Shown piece after piece: positions 1-8,603 of a stretch of DNA of 64,000 nucleotides. The stretch is from Allochromatium humboldtianum. GTDB lineage: Bacteria; Pseudomonadota; Gammaproteobacteria; Chromatiales; Chromatiaceae. Location of the stretch: the NCBI RefSeq assembly GCF_013385175.1, contig NZ_JABZEO010000012.1, forward strand, positions 1-64,000, written 5' to 3'. The notes beneath the pieces were generated by a model. It did no database searches. It worked only from the letters and a program-made list of their open reading frames with translations, and was not told the DNA's origin. Each line of letters starts with the position of its first letter. The first letter of the stretch is position 1. The translations under genes were made by a program, and so were the position numbers.

Positions 1-984
1 AGTATCAGTCCCTGCAAGTTCAGCCAGCACGTTTTCCAGAAAGTGACCGACTGGATGCAATCTCAGGTCACCTGAGACAAGGCCTATCCTCAGGGCCTGA
101 CCTGCCGCCATCGCGGCACTCCAATTGGCATAAGGTTGCACAGACTGCGCCAGCATCGTTCGATAGTCCTGCGCAGCTCTCATACTTGCCAAGGCATCCG
201 CACCGGCAGAAGAAGCCAGACAAAAGCAAAGATTACTTTGCGCACCGATCAGCGCACCATCTCGCTGCAGGGCCTGCTGATATTGGCTTGCAGCACGTTC
301 GTGCTGCCCCAGATCCAGATAGAGATTGCCAAGATTAAGATAAGTCGTTGCTAATTCGGGTTGAATTGTCTGGGCTTTCTGGTACAGCGCAAGAGCCTCT
401 AGCGGTTTCCCGAGCTCTCTGAGTAAATTGCCAAGGTTATTCAAAACGTCAGGCATATCCGGTCGCAATTGAAATGCTTTGACATAGGCTTGCAGAGCTT
501 CTTCATTAAGAAGTGCATCTTTGCAGGCATTTCCCAAGTTGAACCAGGCCTCGGGGAAATCTGGCTTAAGTTGTACGGCCTCCTTTGCATGCTCGATGGC
601 CAACTTCAGAAAACCCATCTGCAGTAAGACCACCGCCAAGGCGTGATGGCCTTCAGCAAAGTTGGGGCGTAACCCCAGGGCTTTCTGGCTCGCAGCCAGG
701 GATTCGCTCAATCTGCCAGTTTGACGCAGTGCGATTCCGAAGTTGTTCAGCAAGTCGGCTTCATCTGGCGAGAGCTGAATGGCTCTTTGAAGAATTGGCA
801 GGGCAGACTCCGGTTGATTTTGCTCAATCAGAAGTGCCCCCTTCAATTTCCAGCCAAAAGGATGATCCGGGTGCTCAGCAATGAAACGATCTGCCCCAGC
901 CAAGGCTTCTGTCAAACGCCGATCAGAAAACAGTGCTACAAGTGATTCTATTTGGCTTTCGATAACGGTAGATTTCTTACTCAT
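1..984 (-). CDS. TPR protein with the start of a SPINDLY/O-GlcNAc transferase-like domain (3' end outside window)
   Basis: The reading frame starts at ATG 984 and stays open to base 1, so only the first 328 residues are seen. Most of it is a chain of 34-residue tetratricopeptide repeats with the usual alanine/glycine/proline spacing. The last visible residues (LRIGLVSGDLRLHPVGHF) match the opening of the GT41 catalytic region of bacterial SPINDLY/OGT-like transferases, which move a sugar from a nucleotide sugar to protein Ser/Thr. The start overlaps the stop of the upstream methyltransferase as ATGA, so the two are probably translationally coupled. It is the third gene of a short operon behind an S-layer-like gene, so glycosylation of that secreted protein is a reasonable but unproven role. 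Base composition is less GC-rich than the rest of the window. Confidence 0.75.
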   Translation of the reverse strand, partial: MSKKSTVIESQIESLVALFSDRRLTEALAGADRFIAEHPDHPFGWKLKGALLIEQNQPESALPILQRAIQLSPDEADLLNNFGIALRQTGRLSESLAASQKALGLRPNFAEGHHALAVVLLQMGFLKLAIEHAKEAVQLKPDFPEAWFNLGNACKDALLNEEALQAYVKAFQLRPDMPDVLNNLGNLLRELGKPLEALALYQKAQTIQPELATTYLNLGNLYLDLGQHERAASQYQQALQRDGALIGAQSNLCFCLASSAGADALASMRAAQDYRTMLAQSVQPYANWSAAMAAGQALRIGLVSGDLRLHPVGHFLENVLAELAGTDT

Positions 985-1661
985 CCCCGCTTCTCCGCCA
1001 CCACTCGAGCCACCACTGGATCATCATCCCCCAGCTTGGCCAATCCTTTGCTTTCGGTGAAGAAAATGACTTTCCAACCCCTCTGCATAAGTTTTCCCAG
1101 AAACACTTCAGGATCAATGAAGCGCCGATAATGATCGGTGAGTCGCTCATGGGGACTGAGTATTTCCCCTTGTTCCATCAATGGATCTCGAATGGTGCGG
1201 AATTCATGCAGCATTCGCCCCCCTCGTGCAAGCAGCCGATCACAGAAATCCAGCACGATGTCCTCAATATCCTCTGGAATGGCATGCAGGACAAAACGCG
1301 AATACACCGTATCCGTCTGTGCGATTGCTTGCGGCGAGAGTTCTATCAATTTCGCCAGGTCGACGAAATTGAGCGCGTGAAACTGTCCAGACGCTTGTGG
1401 GATTCGCTGGTTGTAGTGTTCAATATTGTCTGCGATTGCCAGGTCACAGCCGTCGACTGCCAGCAGCGTCAAGCCGTGATGCATGAAAGCAAAACTATCC
1501 CGACCATTGCCGCAACCCAATTCCAAAATACAGTTCTTTGCCGTTAATTGGCTTTGTAGACACCAGAGCGCAAAAGGGCTGGGATCGTGGCGCAGATTGT
1601 GGCGAGCATAAAACTCGCGCCAAAATTTTGCTGTTTGCTCGCGTAGCTGCAGCGACTCCAT
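981..1661 (-). CDS. Class I SAM-dependent methyltransferase
   Basis: A protein of about 226 residues. The SAM-binding motif I is clear (LELGCGNGRDSF), followed by an acidic strand end (LAVDGCDLA) and a post-motif helix. A longer frame reaches 1760, but the ATG at 1661 overlaps the stop of the upstream gene as TGATG, which is the better start. It sits between two TPR proteins and overlaps both neighbours, so the three genes form a tight operon. The acceptor substrate cannot be read from the sequence. Methylation of a surface sugar or a secreted protein would fit the context. Confidence 0.8.
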   Translation of the reverse strand: MESLQLREQTAKFWREFYARHNLRHDPSPFALWCLQSQLTAKNCILELGCGNGRDSFAFMHHGLTLLAVDGCDLAIADNIEHYNQRIPQASGQFHALNFVDLAKLIELSPQAIAQTDTVYSRFVLHAIPEDIEDIVLDFCDRLLARGGRMLHEFRTIRDPLMEQGEILSPHERLTDHYRRFIDPEVFLGKLMQRGWKVIFFTESKGLAKLGDDDPVVARVVAEKRG

Positions 1662-3637
1662 CAAGCATTGCCTCCCGCAGCTTCTGCCGCCCGCGACGCA
1701 ATCCAATGGCCCAGTTCCAGCACAAAACCATCGTGTCGTTGTGCCATAATTTGCCGGCAATAGCCGCTTGCCTTACTCCACTCTCGACGTCTTAGCCGTT
1801 CAAAAAGTCGGTTATAGGCAAAGCAGAGCGCAACGGCTGCTGATTCTTCAGTTCGATTCTTACCAGAAATAACAGAATCAAAATAAGGATCGGGAATACG
1901 CCATTCCGCACCATAAATTGCTTCAAGGTAATTTTCCGGTGGAGATGGAATTAGCCACTTCTGCTCCAAATAGCTGTGATGCTGCAGCTTGAATGCGGGG
2001 AATCTCCACAGCAGGGGCACAGGTAAATGATTGAAGCCCGACAGCAAGGACTCACCATCCTGCTTGAAGAAAAACAGGTCGATACAGATACCTGTTTCCA
2101 GATGAGTCAGCGCAATATTCCATTCAAGATCTTGATCGCTTGAATATTCGACCCGTGGACAAACAAACCCTAAACGTTCCAGTGCTTTCAGGAGAGGTCG
2201 GCGCGGGACATCCCATCCTAGGCCAACATCCATATCCTTGTCGTGCGGCAACAAATCTCCATCGCGAACAATCCCTAGTAAGGTTCCATAGGCGAGGAAG
2301 AAACCGACTCCCAGTTTCTCCATGGCTGCATGAAACGCCAACAAAGCCCGATGGGCAACGCCCACATCCATGAACTCCTTGGGGCGGGCAACGATCCCTG
2401 CGCGGTACTGTGCGCATTGCAGACGAATTGCTTGCTGGTAGCTGGCTAGTGCGGCGCCTAAGTCACCCTTCGATTGCTGCAATAGCGCCATATTGAGGGC
2501 TGCATCCGGATCATTGGGCTGCAAGGTTACACTGCGGTGAAAGCAGATCTCCGCCTGGTCGAATTGTCGGCGTGCCAGAGCAACATCGCCCAATAGGCGG
2601 ATGGCTCTAAAGTGGTCGGGGTGTCTTTGGAGCACCTTCTGAGCTGCCTGCTCGGCTTCGCCAAGCATTCCCCCCTTGTGAAAGGAAATCCCCAGATTGA
2701 TTAGGAAGGCTGGATTCTCTGGCTGTAATTGCGTGGCCTGCTGAAAATAAGCCAGCGCTTGTTGCCAGTTTTCACGGTCACGCGCTAGGGCGCCGAGATT
2801 GTTGGCTACTTCGGCCAGCGCAGGGTTGATTTTCAGAGCATTTCGATAAGCCTGCTCTGCCTGCTCGGGTTGCCCCGCTGTTTGTAGTGCTGTGCCATAG
2901 TTGGCCCAGCCAATCGCATCGGCAGGAGCCTGTTGTACCACTTGGGCCAGAAGTTTCAATGCCCCTTCGGTATCACCTACTTGGCGCAAGTATTCGCCCA
3001 AGGCTACCTGATGAGAAATGACATTCGGTTCATAGTGAACTGCGTTTATCAAAGCCTTGATGGCTTCTTGCAAACGCCCGTTGCGATGCTGAGCTGTAGC
3101 CAACAATACCCAAGCCGCTACCAGATGTGGCTTGATCGTCACGGCGCGTTGCGCGGCACTGATCGCCTCGTTTAAACAGCCACTATTAGCCAGTAATTGT
3201 GCTCGGCTGGCCCAGGCCTCAGCGTATTCAGGATTGGCTGCACAAATTTGTTCGACTAAAGGTAGCGCTTGGCCAAGTTGGCCGCTAGCCGCCAGACAGG
3301 TGGCATAGACAAGCTGGTTCTCGCTGCTGTCAGGCTGTACAAGGCAGGCTGCCTGCGCATACTGCAGAGCCTGTGCGGCTTGGCGCTGCTTCAGAAACAA
3401 TCGCGCCAGATTTCGCAACACATCTGCCGACTCAGGTTCGAGTGCTTGTGCCCTGGCCAATGCTTCTGCGGCTTCAGTGTCCTTGCGGACGAGCATTAAC
3501 AGATGCGCTTGCAGTGTTAGGGCACGCACATCTTTAGGGTGGTGATTCAGGCGATCGGACAGCCAGGCAAGGCCCTCATCGTAGCGACCGGCATCTCGAT
3601 ACCCCAGCACCATCGAATAGTCTGCCTGATTGTTCAT
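1661..3637 (-). CDS. TPR protein with C-terminal LicD/fukutin-like nucleotidyltransferase domain
   Basis: About 658 residues. The N-terminal two thirds is a run of TPR repeats. The C-terminal part contains GTLLGIVRDGDLLPHDKDMD, the signature of LicD/fukutin-type phosphotransferases (a G-[ST] turn followed by a DxD-type metal site), and then ICIDLFFF. LicD proteins transfer phosphocholine or similar phospho-groups to surface glycans. The frame can be extended to a TTG at 3658, but that lies inside the T-tract of the preceding terminator, so the ATG at 3637 is preferred although its ribosome site is weak. It is the first gene of a three-gene operon. The target is unknown, and modification of the nearby S-layer-like protein or of cell-envelope glycan is an inference. 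Confidence 0.75.
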   Translation of the reverse strand: MNNQADYSMVLGYRDAGRYDEGLAWLSDRLNHHPKDVRALTLQAHLLMLVRKDTEAAEALARAQALEPESADVLRNLARLFLKQRQAAQALQYAQAACLVQPDSSENQLVYATCLAASGQLGQALPLVEQICAANPEYAEAWASRAQLLANSGCLNEAISAAQRAVTIKPHLVAAWVLLATAQHRNGRLQEAIKALINAVHYEPNVISHQVALGEYLRQVGDTEGALKLLAQVVQQAPADAIGWANYGTALQTAGQPEQAEQAYRNALKINPALAEVANNLGALARDRENWQQALAYFQQATQLQPENPAFLINLGISFHKGGMLGEAEQAAQKVLQRHPDHFRAIRLLGDVALARRQFDQAEICFHRSVTLQPNDPDAALNMALLQQSKGDLGAALASYQQAIRLQCAQYRAGIVARPKEFMDVGVAHRALLAFHAAMEKLGVGFFLAYGTLLGIVRDGDLLPHDKDMDVGLGWDVPRRPLLKALERLGFVCPRVEYSSDQDLEWNIALTHLETGICIDLFFFKQDGESLLSGFNHLPVPLLWRFPAFKLQHHSYLEQKWLIPSPPENYLEAIYGAEWRIPDPYFDSVISGKNRTEESAAVALCFAYNRLFERLRRREWSKASGYCRQIMAQRHDGFVLELGHWIASRAAEAAGGNA

Positions 3638-3656
3638 GGAATGCTTTCGAGAATTC

Positions 3657-3688
3657 AAAAAAAACCGCCCCGGTTTCCCGAGGCGGTC
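3657..3688 (-). terminator. Rho-independent terminator after the truncated S-layer-like gene
   Basis: On the minus strand a 10-bp stem (ACCGCCTCGG with CCGGGGCGGT, one G-T pair) closes a GAAA tetraloop and is followed by eight T. It lies about 70 bases after the stop at 3757. The same design, with a nearly identical stem and the same loop, follows the second S-layer-like gene at 15711-15744. Confidence 0.9.
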
Positions 3689-3756
3689 TGTATGACTTCA
3701 GTTGAAATTACGACAACTTAGCGAAGCGCAATCTCCACCAAAGCGTCCGCCAAAAA

Positions 3757-5811
3757 TTAGGCGAAGTAGTCGGAAACGGTCAGGCTACCCAATGCGGCGT
3801 CGCCAGACTTCAGGGCGATACCGGTTACTTCGATCACCAGATCGTTGGTTGCCGAGAAGCCAGCAGTAGCATCATTAACTGCAATGAAGCTGCGAACGCT
3901 CGTGCCATCGTTCCAGGTGAAATAGACAGCTGCATTGGCTGCCAATGCTTGAGTGCTGGAAGTAACTTGGTCGCTATCGGCAAAAGCAGCAGTGGCTGCT
4001 GCACCAAGGTTTGCTGCAGTCACCAAACCAGCATTACCCAGTGCTCCCGGGGTTACCTTGGTGCCACCCGAACCAGAGAGTGCCTGAGCTACAGAACCAA
4101 ACACCAATTCGATCTTATCCCCTTCAGCGTAGCTGAAATCGGTGATCTTGGAGGTAGTAGTGGAGGTTGAGCTTTGCTTGACATCCACTGCGTCGTCTTT
4201 ACCAGCGAACACGAAGGTGTCAGCACCTGCGCCACCGGACAGGTTATCAGCGGCAGCGGTTGCACCATCGTTCAGACCAGTTACCAGACGGTCATTGCCA
4301 GCGTTGCCCTTGAGCACATCAGCAACGTTTGCAACACCGATCATCTTGTCAGCACCGCTACCACCTTGCAGGCCGGTTGCAGAGTTGTTGCCCGATGCAT
4401 CGATGGTCAGGTTACCCGTAGCGTTGGTACCAACGATATTCACGATCTTGTTGATCGCGCCGGTGGTCAGGGTCAGATCCGAACCGCCAGTAATGTTGAT
4501 CAGATTAACGTTGGAGGTGGACAAACCAGCCAGAGTAGTGACGACGTTGTCATCCGTAGTGGCAGATGCGACGTTCGCAGAAACGCCCGAGGAAACAATG
4601 TTCAGGGTTTCCAGGCCATTGGAGGTCAGGTTAGCGACAGTCACGATGGAGGTGGCGTTTGCTGCACCAGCCTTGTCCAAGGTCAGCGTCAGACTGTCCG
4701 TGGTGTTCAGCGGGTTGGTTGCATCGTTGACGTTGATCGTCAGACCAGTCGTTTGATCAGCAGTAACAGTAACCGGGGTAGCTGCGCCGAGCTTGTTCAC
4801 CGTTGCAGAGGTCGCAGCGGCGAGGTTCAAACCGGTCAGACCAGTCAAAGCGGTGAAGTCGTAGGTCTTCGAGGCACCACCAACTTCGAGGATTTCGAAG
4901 CCAGAGATGTTGGCCTTAGCGGCAGTCGTGAAGACCGTCGAGGTATCATCAGCGATTGCCAGGGTGTCAGTACCATCACCGCCTGCGATTTTGGCAGAAG
5001 CGTCATAGACAATGGTGCCGATGGTCAGCTTGTCATTGCCGGTACCGCCGGTGAAGGCAGATTGCTTATGACCCGAAACAACTGTCACGCCGCCGGTGTT
5101 AGCCGAAGCATCGATGCTGGTAACCGTCGTAGCCAGAGCGGTGGTGCTCAGGTTAACCGCGCCAGCGCCCTTAACAGTCAGGGTCTTGAGGGCAGCAGCC
5201 GTGATTGCACCGGTGGTCAGGTTGGTCGTGGCATCAATCGTCGCAGCGGTCACAGTGCTGGCCGTACCCAAGGCCAGGGTGCCGATGGTGTTGGCTGCGC
5301 CAGTGGAGTTGATGGTGGCGGTAGTCGCGCCAGTACCAGCAACAGTAACGTTCGGAGCAGTTGTGCCGGTCGGGCCAACGCCGCCAGAGATGTTCAGGGT
5401 GGCGGAAGTGGCCGTAGCGACATAAGACGCAGCCTGGTTGCCCAGAACGGAAACGCCATCACCCTTGATACCGTAGGCAGCGCCAGACGCCAGATTGGTC
5501 ACCGAGAGGGTGCCCGTGCCGCGATCAGCGTTGATTTCGGTGTGACCGGCAACAGTGCTTGCATCCAAAGCGGCAGACGCACCCGTCACACGGATGTTGA
5601 ACACTTCAACGCCTTGAATGTCAGCACCATTCAGCGTGGTCGGCGTGCCAACAGTGGTGACATTCATCGTGTCGGTACCAGCACCACCACGGACGATGTC
5701 GGAAGCGTTGATAGTCGAGTTAGCGGCAGTTGCCTGATCAACAAGACCATTGATGATGTCGTTGCCGGAGGTGCCGGCGATGTTGTCCGCACCAGTAGTG
5801 AGCGAACCTGT
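3757..5811 (-). pseudogene. 5'-truncated S-layer/RTX-like repeat protein gene
   Basis: The frame codes for a low-complexity, Ala/Thr/Gly/Asn-rich protein with glycine-aspartate nonapeptide-type motifs (GGTGNDKLTIG, GGSGADKM, GNAGNDRLVTG, GGAGADTFVF), typical of calcium-binding type I-secreted proteins. An ATG occurs at 5667, but coding similarity continues upstream without a start: residues LTTGADNIAGTSGNDIING lead directly to an in-frame TAG at 5812-5814. The intact paralogue at 15849-20084 has the matching LTTGADTIVG segment about 190 residues after its start, behind a DUF4214-type module. The N-terminal module and start are therefore missing here, and the break lies at about 5806-5814, where the accessory island begins. 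No ribosome site was seen near the break. Low-level expression from the internal ATG cannot be excluded. Confidence 0.8.
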
Positions 5812-5818
5812 CTAGGCA

Positions 5819-5864
5819 ACCGAAAAAGCCACCCTGTTCAAGCTGTTACGCACCGTTTTTCGGT
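5819..5864. repeat. Perfect 9-bp inverted repeat beside the S-layer breakpoint
   Basis: ACCGAAAAA at 5819-5827 is matched by TTTTTCGGT at 5856-5864 with a 28-base loop. It starts five bases beyond the in-frame TAG that ends the truncated S-layer frame. It could be part of a mobile-element end or a stem-loop. From here to 6022 I see no gene. Confidence 0.5.
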
Positions 5865-6022
5865 CCGTTTTGGCCACCACCCACCTATTTCCCAGCGGCA
5901 AAGCGGCACGATGGCTGACTCTGTCCCGAACGGTCGAACAAAGCCAATCGCATAACGCCGCTGAGCCACCCACCCACTCCCCACCCACAGGGTGTATTAG
6001 GGTGTCTCAACCGCCACGCCAT

Positions 6023-6237
6023 ACATCCGGTCATGCGCCAGCATGACCCGTTTTCATCGCGTCCTCATCACTGCACCAATAGGGTCTGGTGACTGGGCAT
6101 CTGTGGCCCAGAGAGGCCCAAAGAGGGCCACTGTCGACGCACCCCTCATCACAGGCCACCGGTAGGCGACCGGTCTCAGATTGACGCCCTCTGGCCTCAC
6201 AGGGCACTCCTGTACGCCCACCCTTCAGCGTGGACGC
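6023..6237. repeat. Long direct repeat, family I, copy 1
   Basis: About 215 bases that recur at 6950-7166 in the same orientation with mostly point differences. Shared blocks include acatccggtcatgcgccag, ccgttttcatcgcgtcc, cccagagaggcccaaa, cccctcatcacaggccacc and tctggcctcacagg. The right end carries GCGTGGACGC, whereas the left end is degenerate compared with copy 2. The two copies bracket the RelE/Phd toxin-antitoxin pair. Confidence 0.85.
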
Positions 6238-6249
6238 AACACCAACCCA

Positions 6250-6585
6250 TCAGTGCTGATCCGAAGCCAAGCGTTCGACGGCAAGCCGATACGCTACGCT
6301 ATCTTCGCGCTTGGCCACCGCCATCACCATGACGATCAGGACATCGTCTTTCACGCGATAGACGAGACGCCAGCCGAGTTTTCGCAGCTTGATTTTGTAG
6401 CACCCCTGCAAGCTGCCATGTAACTCTGAACCGGGTACGTGCGGCTGCTCCAGACGTTTCTTGAGTGCTTTGCGAAGCGGTTCCTTGACGCTGCCATCCA
6501 ACGCCTTCCATTCGGCCAGTGCCGGCGGCACAAACTTGAGCCGGTACCGGGGGGAGGCGTCCTGAGTGATGTCAGATGTTGTCAA
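6250..6585 (-). CDS. RelE-family toxin
   Basis: A 111-residue protein with the RelE/ParE fold pattern: PPALAEWKALDGSVKEPLRK in the first helix, then LHGSLQGCYKIKLRKLGWRLVYRV and a final strand with VMAVAKRE. Family members are ribosome-dependent mRNA interferases. The start is a TTG at 6585 that overlaps the last 14 bases of the antitoxin gene; no ATG or GTG is available before the conserved region. It is the second gene of an antitoxin-toxin operon driven from the promoter at 6852-6881. The pair sits between two copies of repeat family I. Confidence 0.85.
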   Translation of the reverse strand: MTTSDITQDASPRYRLKFVPPALAEWKALDGSVKEPLRKALKKRLEQPHVPGSELHGSLQGCYKIKLRKLGWRLVYRVKDDVLIVMVMAVAKREDSVAYRLAVERLASDQH

Positions 6586-6823
6586 TGTCGACCTCGACAG
6601 CCTCGTCTTCGTAAGCCAGACGGTTACGTACCAGCTCTACCAGATCGTGGTCGACCAGATCTTCGACCATCGCCGCGAAAAGCTTTGGCGTGATCATGTA
6701 AAAGGCCGGACGGTTGTGATTCAGCACCGCCACGGGCTTCTCACCGGCGGTACGCAGAACCTGTGCCGGGTTGCGTTTGAATTCGGACATGCTGATGGAG
6801 TAATCGGCGTAGATCGTGTCCAT
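6572..6823 (-). CDS. Phd/YefM-family antitoxin
   Basis: An 83-residue protein. The N-terminal half has the Phd/YefM DNA-binding pattern (SISMSEFKRNPAQVL, then GEKPVAVLNHNRPAFYMITP). The C-terminal half is acidic (EDEAVEVDID), as expected for the toxin-neutralising segment. It starts at ATG 6823 with AGGAG seven bases upstream. Its stop lies inside the toxin gene, so the two are translationally coupled. It probably represses its own promoter through the palindrome at 6857-6874. Confidence 0.9.
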   Translation of the reverse strand: MDTIYADYSISMSEFKRNPAQVLRTAGEKPVAVLNHNRPAFYMITPKLFAAMVEDLVDHDLVELVRNRLAYEDEAVEVDIDNI

Positions 6824-6851
6824 AGTCGGCTCCTAGAGAGTATCGGCTCCA

Positions 6852-6881
6852 AATATAGCGCCAAAGTGGGCGCTTTTTCAA
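6852..6881 (-). promoter_or_regulatory. Promoter with built-in palindromic operator for the Phd/RelE operon
   Basis: On the minus strand TTGAAA (6876-6881) and TATATT (6852-6857) are 18 bases apart. The spacer is almost filled by a perfect palindrome, AGCGCC-aaagtg-GGCGCT (6857-6874). An operator between -35 and -10 just ahead of the antitoxin is the standard layout for autorepression. Confidence 0.65.
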
Positions 6882-6942
6882 TCAGGCCGATGATGCGTCT
6901 TGCCTCACGCCTTCTAGGGTTATGGCTCCCGCCACCCGTCTC

Positions 6943-7168
6943 GCGCGTCCACATCCGGTCATGCGCCAGCCTGGACCGTTTTCATCGCGTCCTTATTACC
7001 GCATCAATAGAGCCTGATAAATGACGGTCTGTGACCCAGAGAGGCCCAAACAGGGTCGCTGTCGACGCTCCCCTCATCACAGGCCACCGGTGGGCTAGCG
7101 GCTCCAGATTGCCATCTCTCTGGCCTCACAGGATATACCTGGACGCCCACCCTTAAGCGTGGACGCGC
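6943..7168. repeat. Long direct repeat, family I, copy 2, with terminal inverted repeats
   Basis: This copy is bounded by a perfect 10-bp inverted repeat: GCGCGTCCAC at 6943-6952 and GTGGACGCGC at 7159-7168. The body matches copy 1 (6023-6237) over about 215 bases in the same orientation. No open frame inside looks coding. Size and ends resemble a non-autonomous (MITE-like) element or a structured recombination site. From here to the RadC start at 7358 nothing else is recognisable. Confidence 0.8.
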
Positions 7169-7357
7169 CCATGTTTGAGCACATCACGGCAGACCCATGC
7201 GGTCATGACCCGTGGTGTCAGACTCCGACCGTCAGACCCCCTCCCCTCACATTCATATCATGCCTGTGATCCGGCCAGATCAGTCCCTGACCTGACGTCG
7301 GAGTCCTGTCCCCGTGTTCAGGGGATGGTCTTCACCCCCCGCTCCGGAGATCACGCC

Positions 7358-7861
7358 ATGCCCCGTTCCACCCGTGCCCGCTTGCTTCCGCCCGATCCGC
7401 AACGCACCCGCTCCCTGAGTGAAGACGAACAGACCTTGATCGCTCAGGCGATCCGGTGCCTGGAACGTCAATATCTGGTCAAACAGGATGTCTTGACCAG
7501 TCCGGAGGCCACACGCGCCTATCTCCAGTTGCGGTTGGCGGGACTGACCTATGAAGTCTTCTCACTGCTCCTGCTCGATAACCGTCATCGCGTGATCCTG
7601 TATGAGGAGCTCTTTCGTGGCACCATCGATGGGGCGAGTGTTCATTGTCGTGACGTGGTTCGCCGCGTCATCGAGACCAATGCCGCCGCCGTCATCTTCG
7701 CGCATAACCATCCGTCGGGCGTGGCTGAGCCGAGTCAGTCTGATCTGCGTCTGACCCAACGCTTGAAGGAAGCGCTGGCCTTGATCGATGTGCGGACGCT
7801 CGACCATGTCATCATCGGTGACGGGGCGTGGGTGTCCCTGGCCGAACGCGGCTTGCTGTAG
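7358..7861 (+). CDS. radC: RadC/JAB-domain protein of a mobile element
   Basis: A 167-residue protein with the JAB/MPN metal-binding motif of RadC (HNHPSG followed by a downstream D) and the conserved [10 protein letters not shown] strand. This is the short form without the helix-hairpin-helix region, which is typical of integrative elements and plasmids. The frame is open from 7175, but ATG 7358 has GGAGA at good distance and removes a non-conserved leader. It heads a run of small plus-strand genes. Its function in mobile elements is not established, and the old DNA-repair name is historical. Confidence 0.85.
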   Translation: MPRSTRARLLPPDPQRTRSLSEDEQTLIAQAIRCLERQYLVKQDVLTSPEATRAYLQLRLAGLTYEVFSLLLLDNRHRVILYEELFRGTIDGASVHCRDVVRRVIETNAAAVIFAHNHPSGVAEPSQSDLRLTQRLKEALALIDVRTLDHVIIGDGAWVSLAERGLL

Positions 7862-7922
7862 CCCCCTCCTTCCGATCCTTCCCTCTCCCTCGCTGACTCC
7901 GATTTCAACCTGATGTGAAACA

Positions 7923-7952
7923 CCCTGTCCAGTGCGCTGGACGGGGGCTTTT
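7923..7952 (+). terminator. Stem-loop between radC and the next gene
   Basis: CCCTGTCCAG-TGCG-CTGGACGGGGG folds into a strong hairpin followed by CTTTTGTG. It could end radC transcription or stabilise the downstream message; the T-tract is short. Confidence 0.5.
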
Positions 7953-7980
7953 GTGTGTCCACTCCCTGGAGTATCGATTG

Positions 7981-8559
7981 ATGAAAACGTCCCCTGTCAC
8001 CGCTCCCGAACCCATCACCCCGATCGACCAACACACCATCTCCAAGCTCAGTGCGCGCGCCATCGGACGCATGACCTATCAGATCGGGGTCGGTGAATCC
8101 GGCACCGTCTATCTGGCCGTGACCGCCAATGAAGGCAGCGGTTACTTCAGTCGCGAATGGGTGGCTATTCCCACCCTGCTGGAGCAGCTACGCGGGTCGC
8201 TGGAGGCCGAAGAACCCTTTCCAACCCCGGTCCTGCGGGCGGCCTATGTCAATCGGTCGATCAATAACGCCGGGTTTTTGGCCGCGATGCTCCGACATCT
8301 CGGATTGCTCAAGGCCGGTGATCCACCGCACTGGCATGTGGTGGGTGAGGACTGGATGGCCTGGCTGGCCACGCAGCAACAGCGCTATGCCGCCGGTGAA
8401 CGCCTCACGATCGACCCCAAGGCGTCCAGTACCAAGAAGCGGTCACGGACTCGTTCCCGTCCGGAGAAGCACATGACCGCTGAAACCAACGCCACCATCG
8501 AGGCCAAGGACGCCCCCGATACCAACGAGTCCAGCGAGACCGATGAAACGACCGCGTGA
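7981..8559 (+). CDS. Mobile-element protein of unknown function
   Basis: A 192-residue protein starting at ATG 7981. The first 130 residues look globular (SARAIGRMTYQIGV, YFSREWVAIPTLLEQLRG, NNAGFLAAMLRHLGLL, HWHVVGEDWMAWL). The last 60 are basic and then acidic, low in hydrophobic residues and probably disordered. Proteins of this kind travel with RadC in integrative elements, but I do not recognise a named function. It is followed almost at once by the next gene in the same direction. Confidence 0.65.
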   Translation: MKTSPVTAPEPITPIDQHTISKLSARAIGRMTYQIGVGESGTVYLAVTANEGSGYFSREWVAIPTLLEQLRGSLEAEEPFPTPVLRAAYVNRSINNAGFLAAMLRHLGLLKAGDPPHWHVVGEDWMAWLATQQQRYAAGERLTIDPKASSTKKRSRTRSRPEKHMTAETNATIEAKDAPDTNESSETDETTA

Positions 8560-8603
8560 CTGTCTCGGTGGCGATCCATCCCTCCCTTTCACCCGGAGTC
8601 CCG

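Noticed and set aside
981-1760. Longer start for the methyltransferase at 1760
   Set aside because: It would overlap the upstream gene by 100 bases, while ATG 1661 overlaps its stop by one base.
4174-5955. 593-residue plus-strand frame across the S-layer-like gene
   Set aside because: It is the antisense of a repetitive Ala/Thr/Gly-rich gene, shows no domain and no ribosome site, and arises from the biased codon use of the minus-strand gene.
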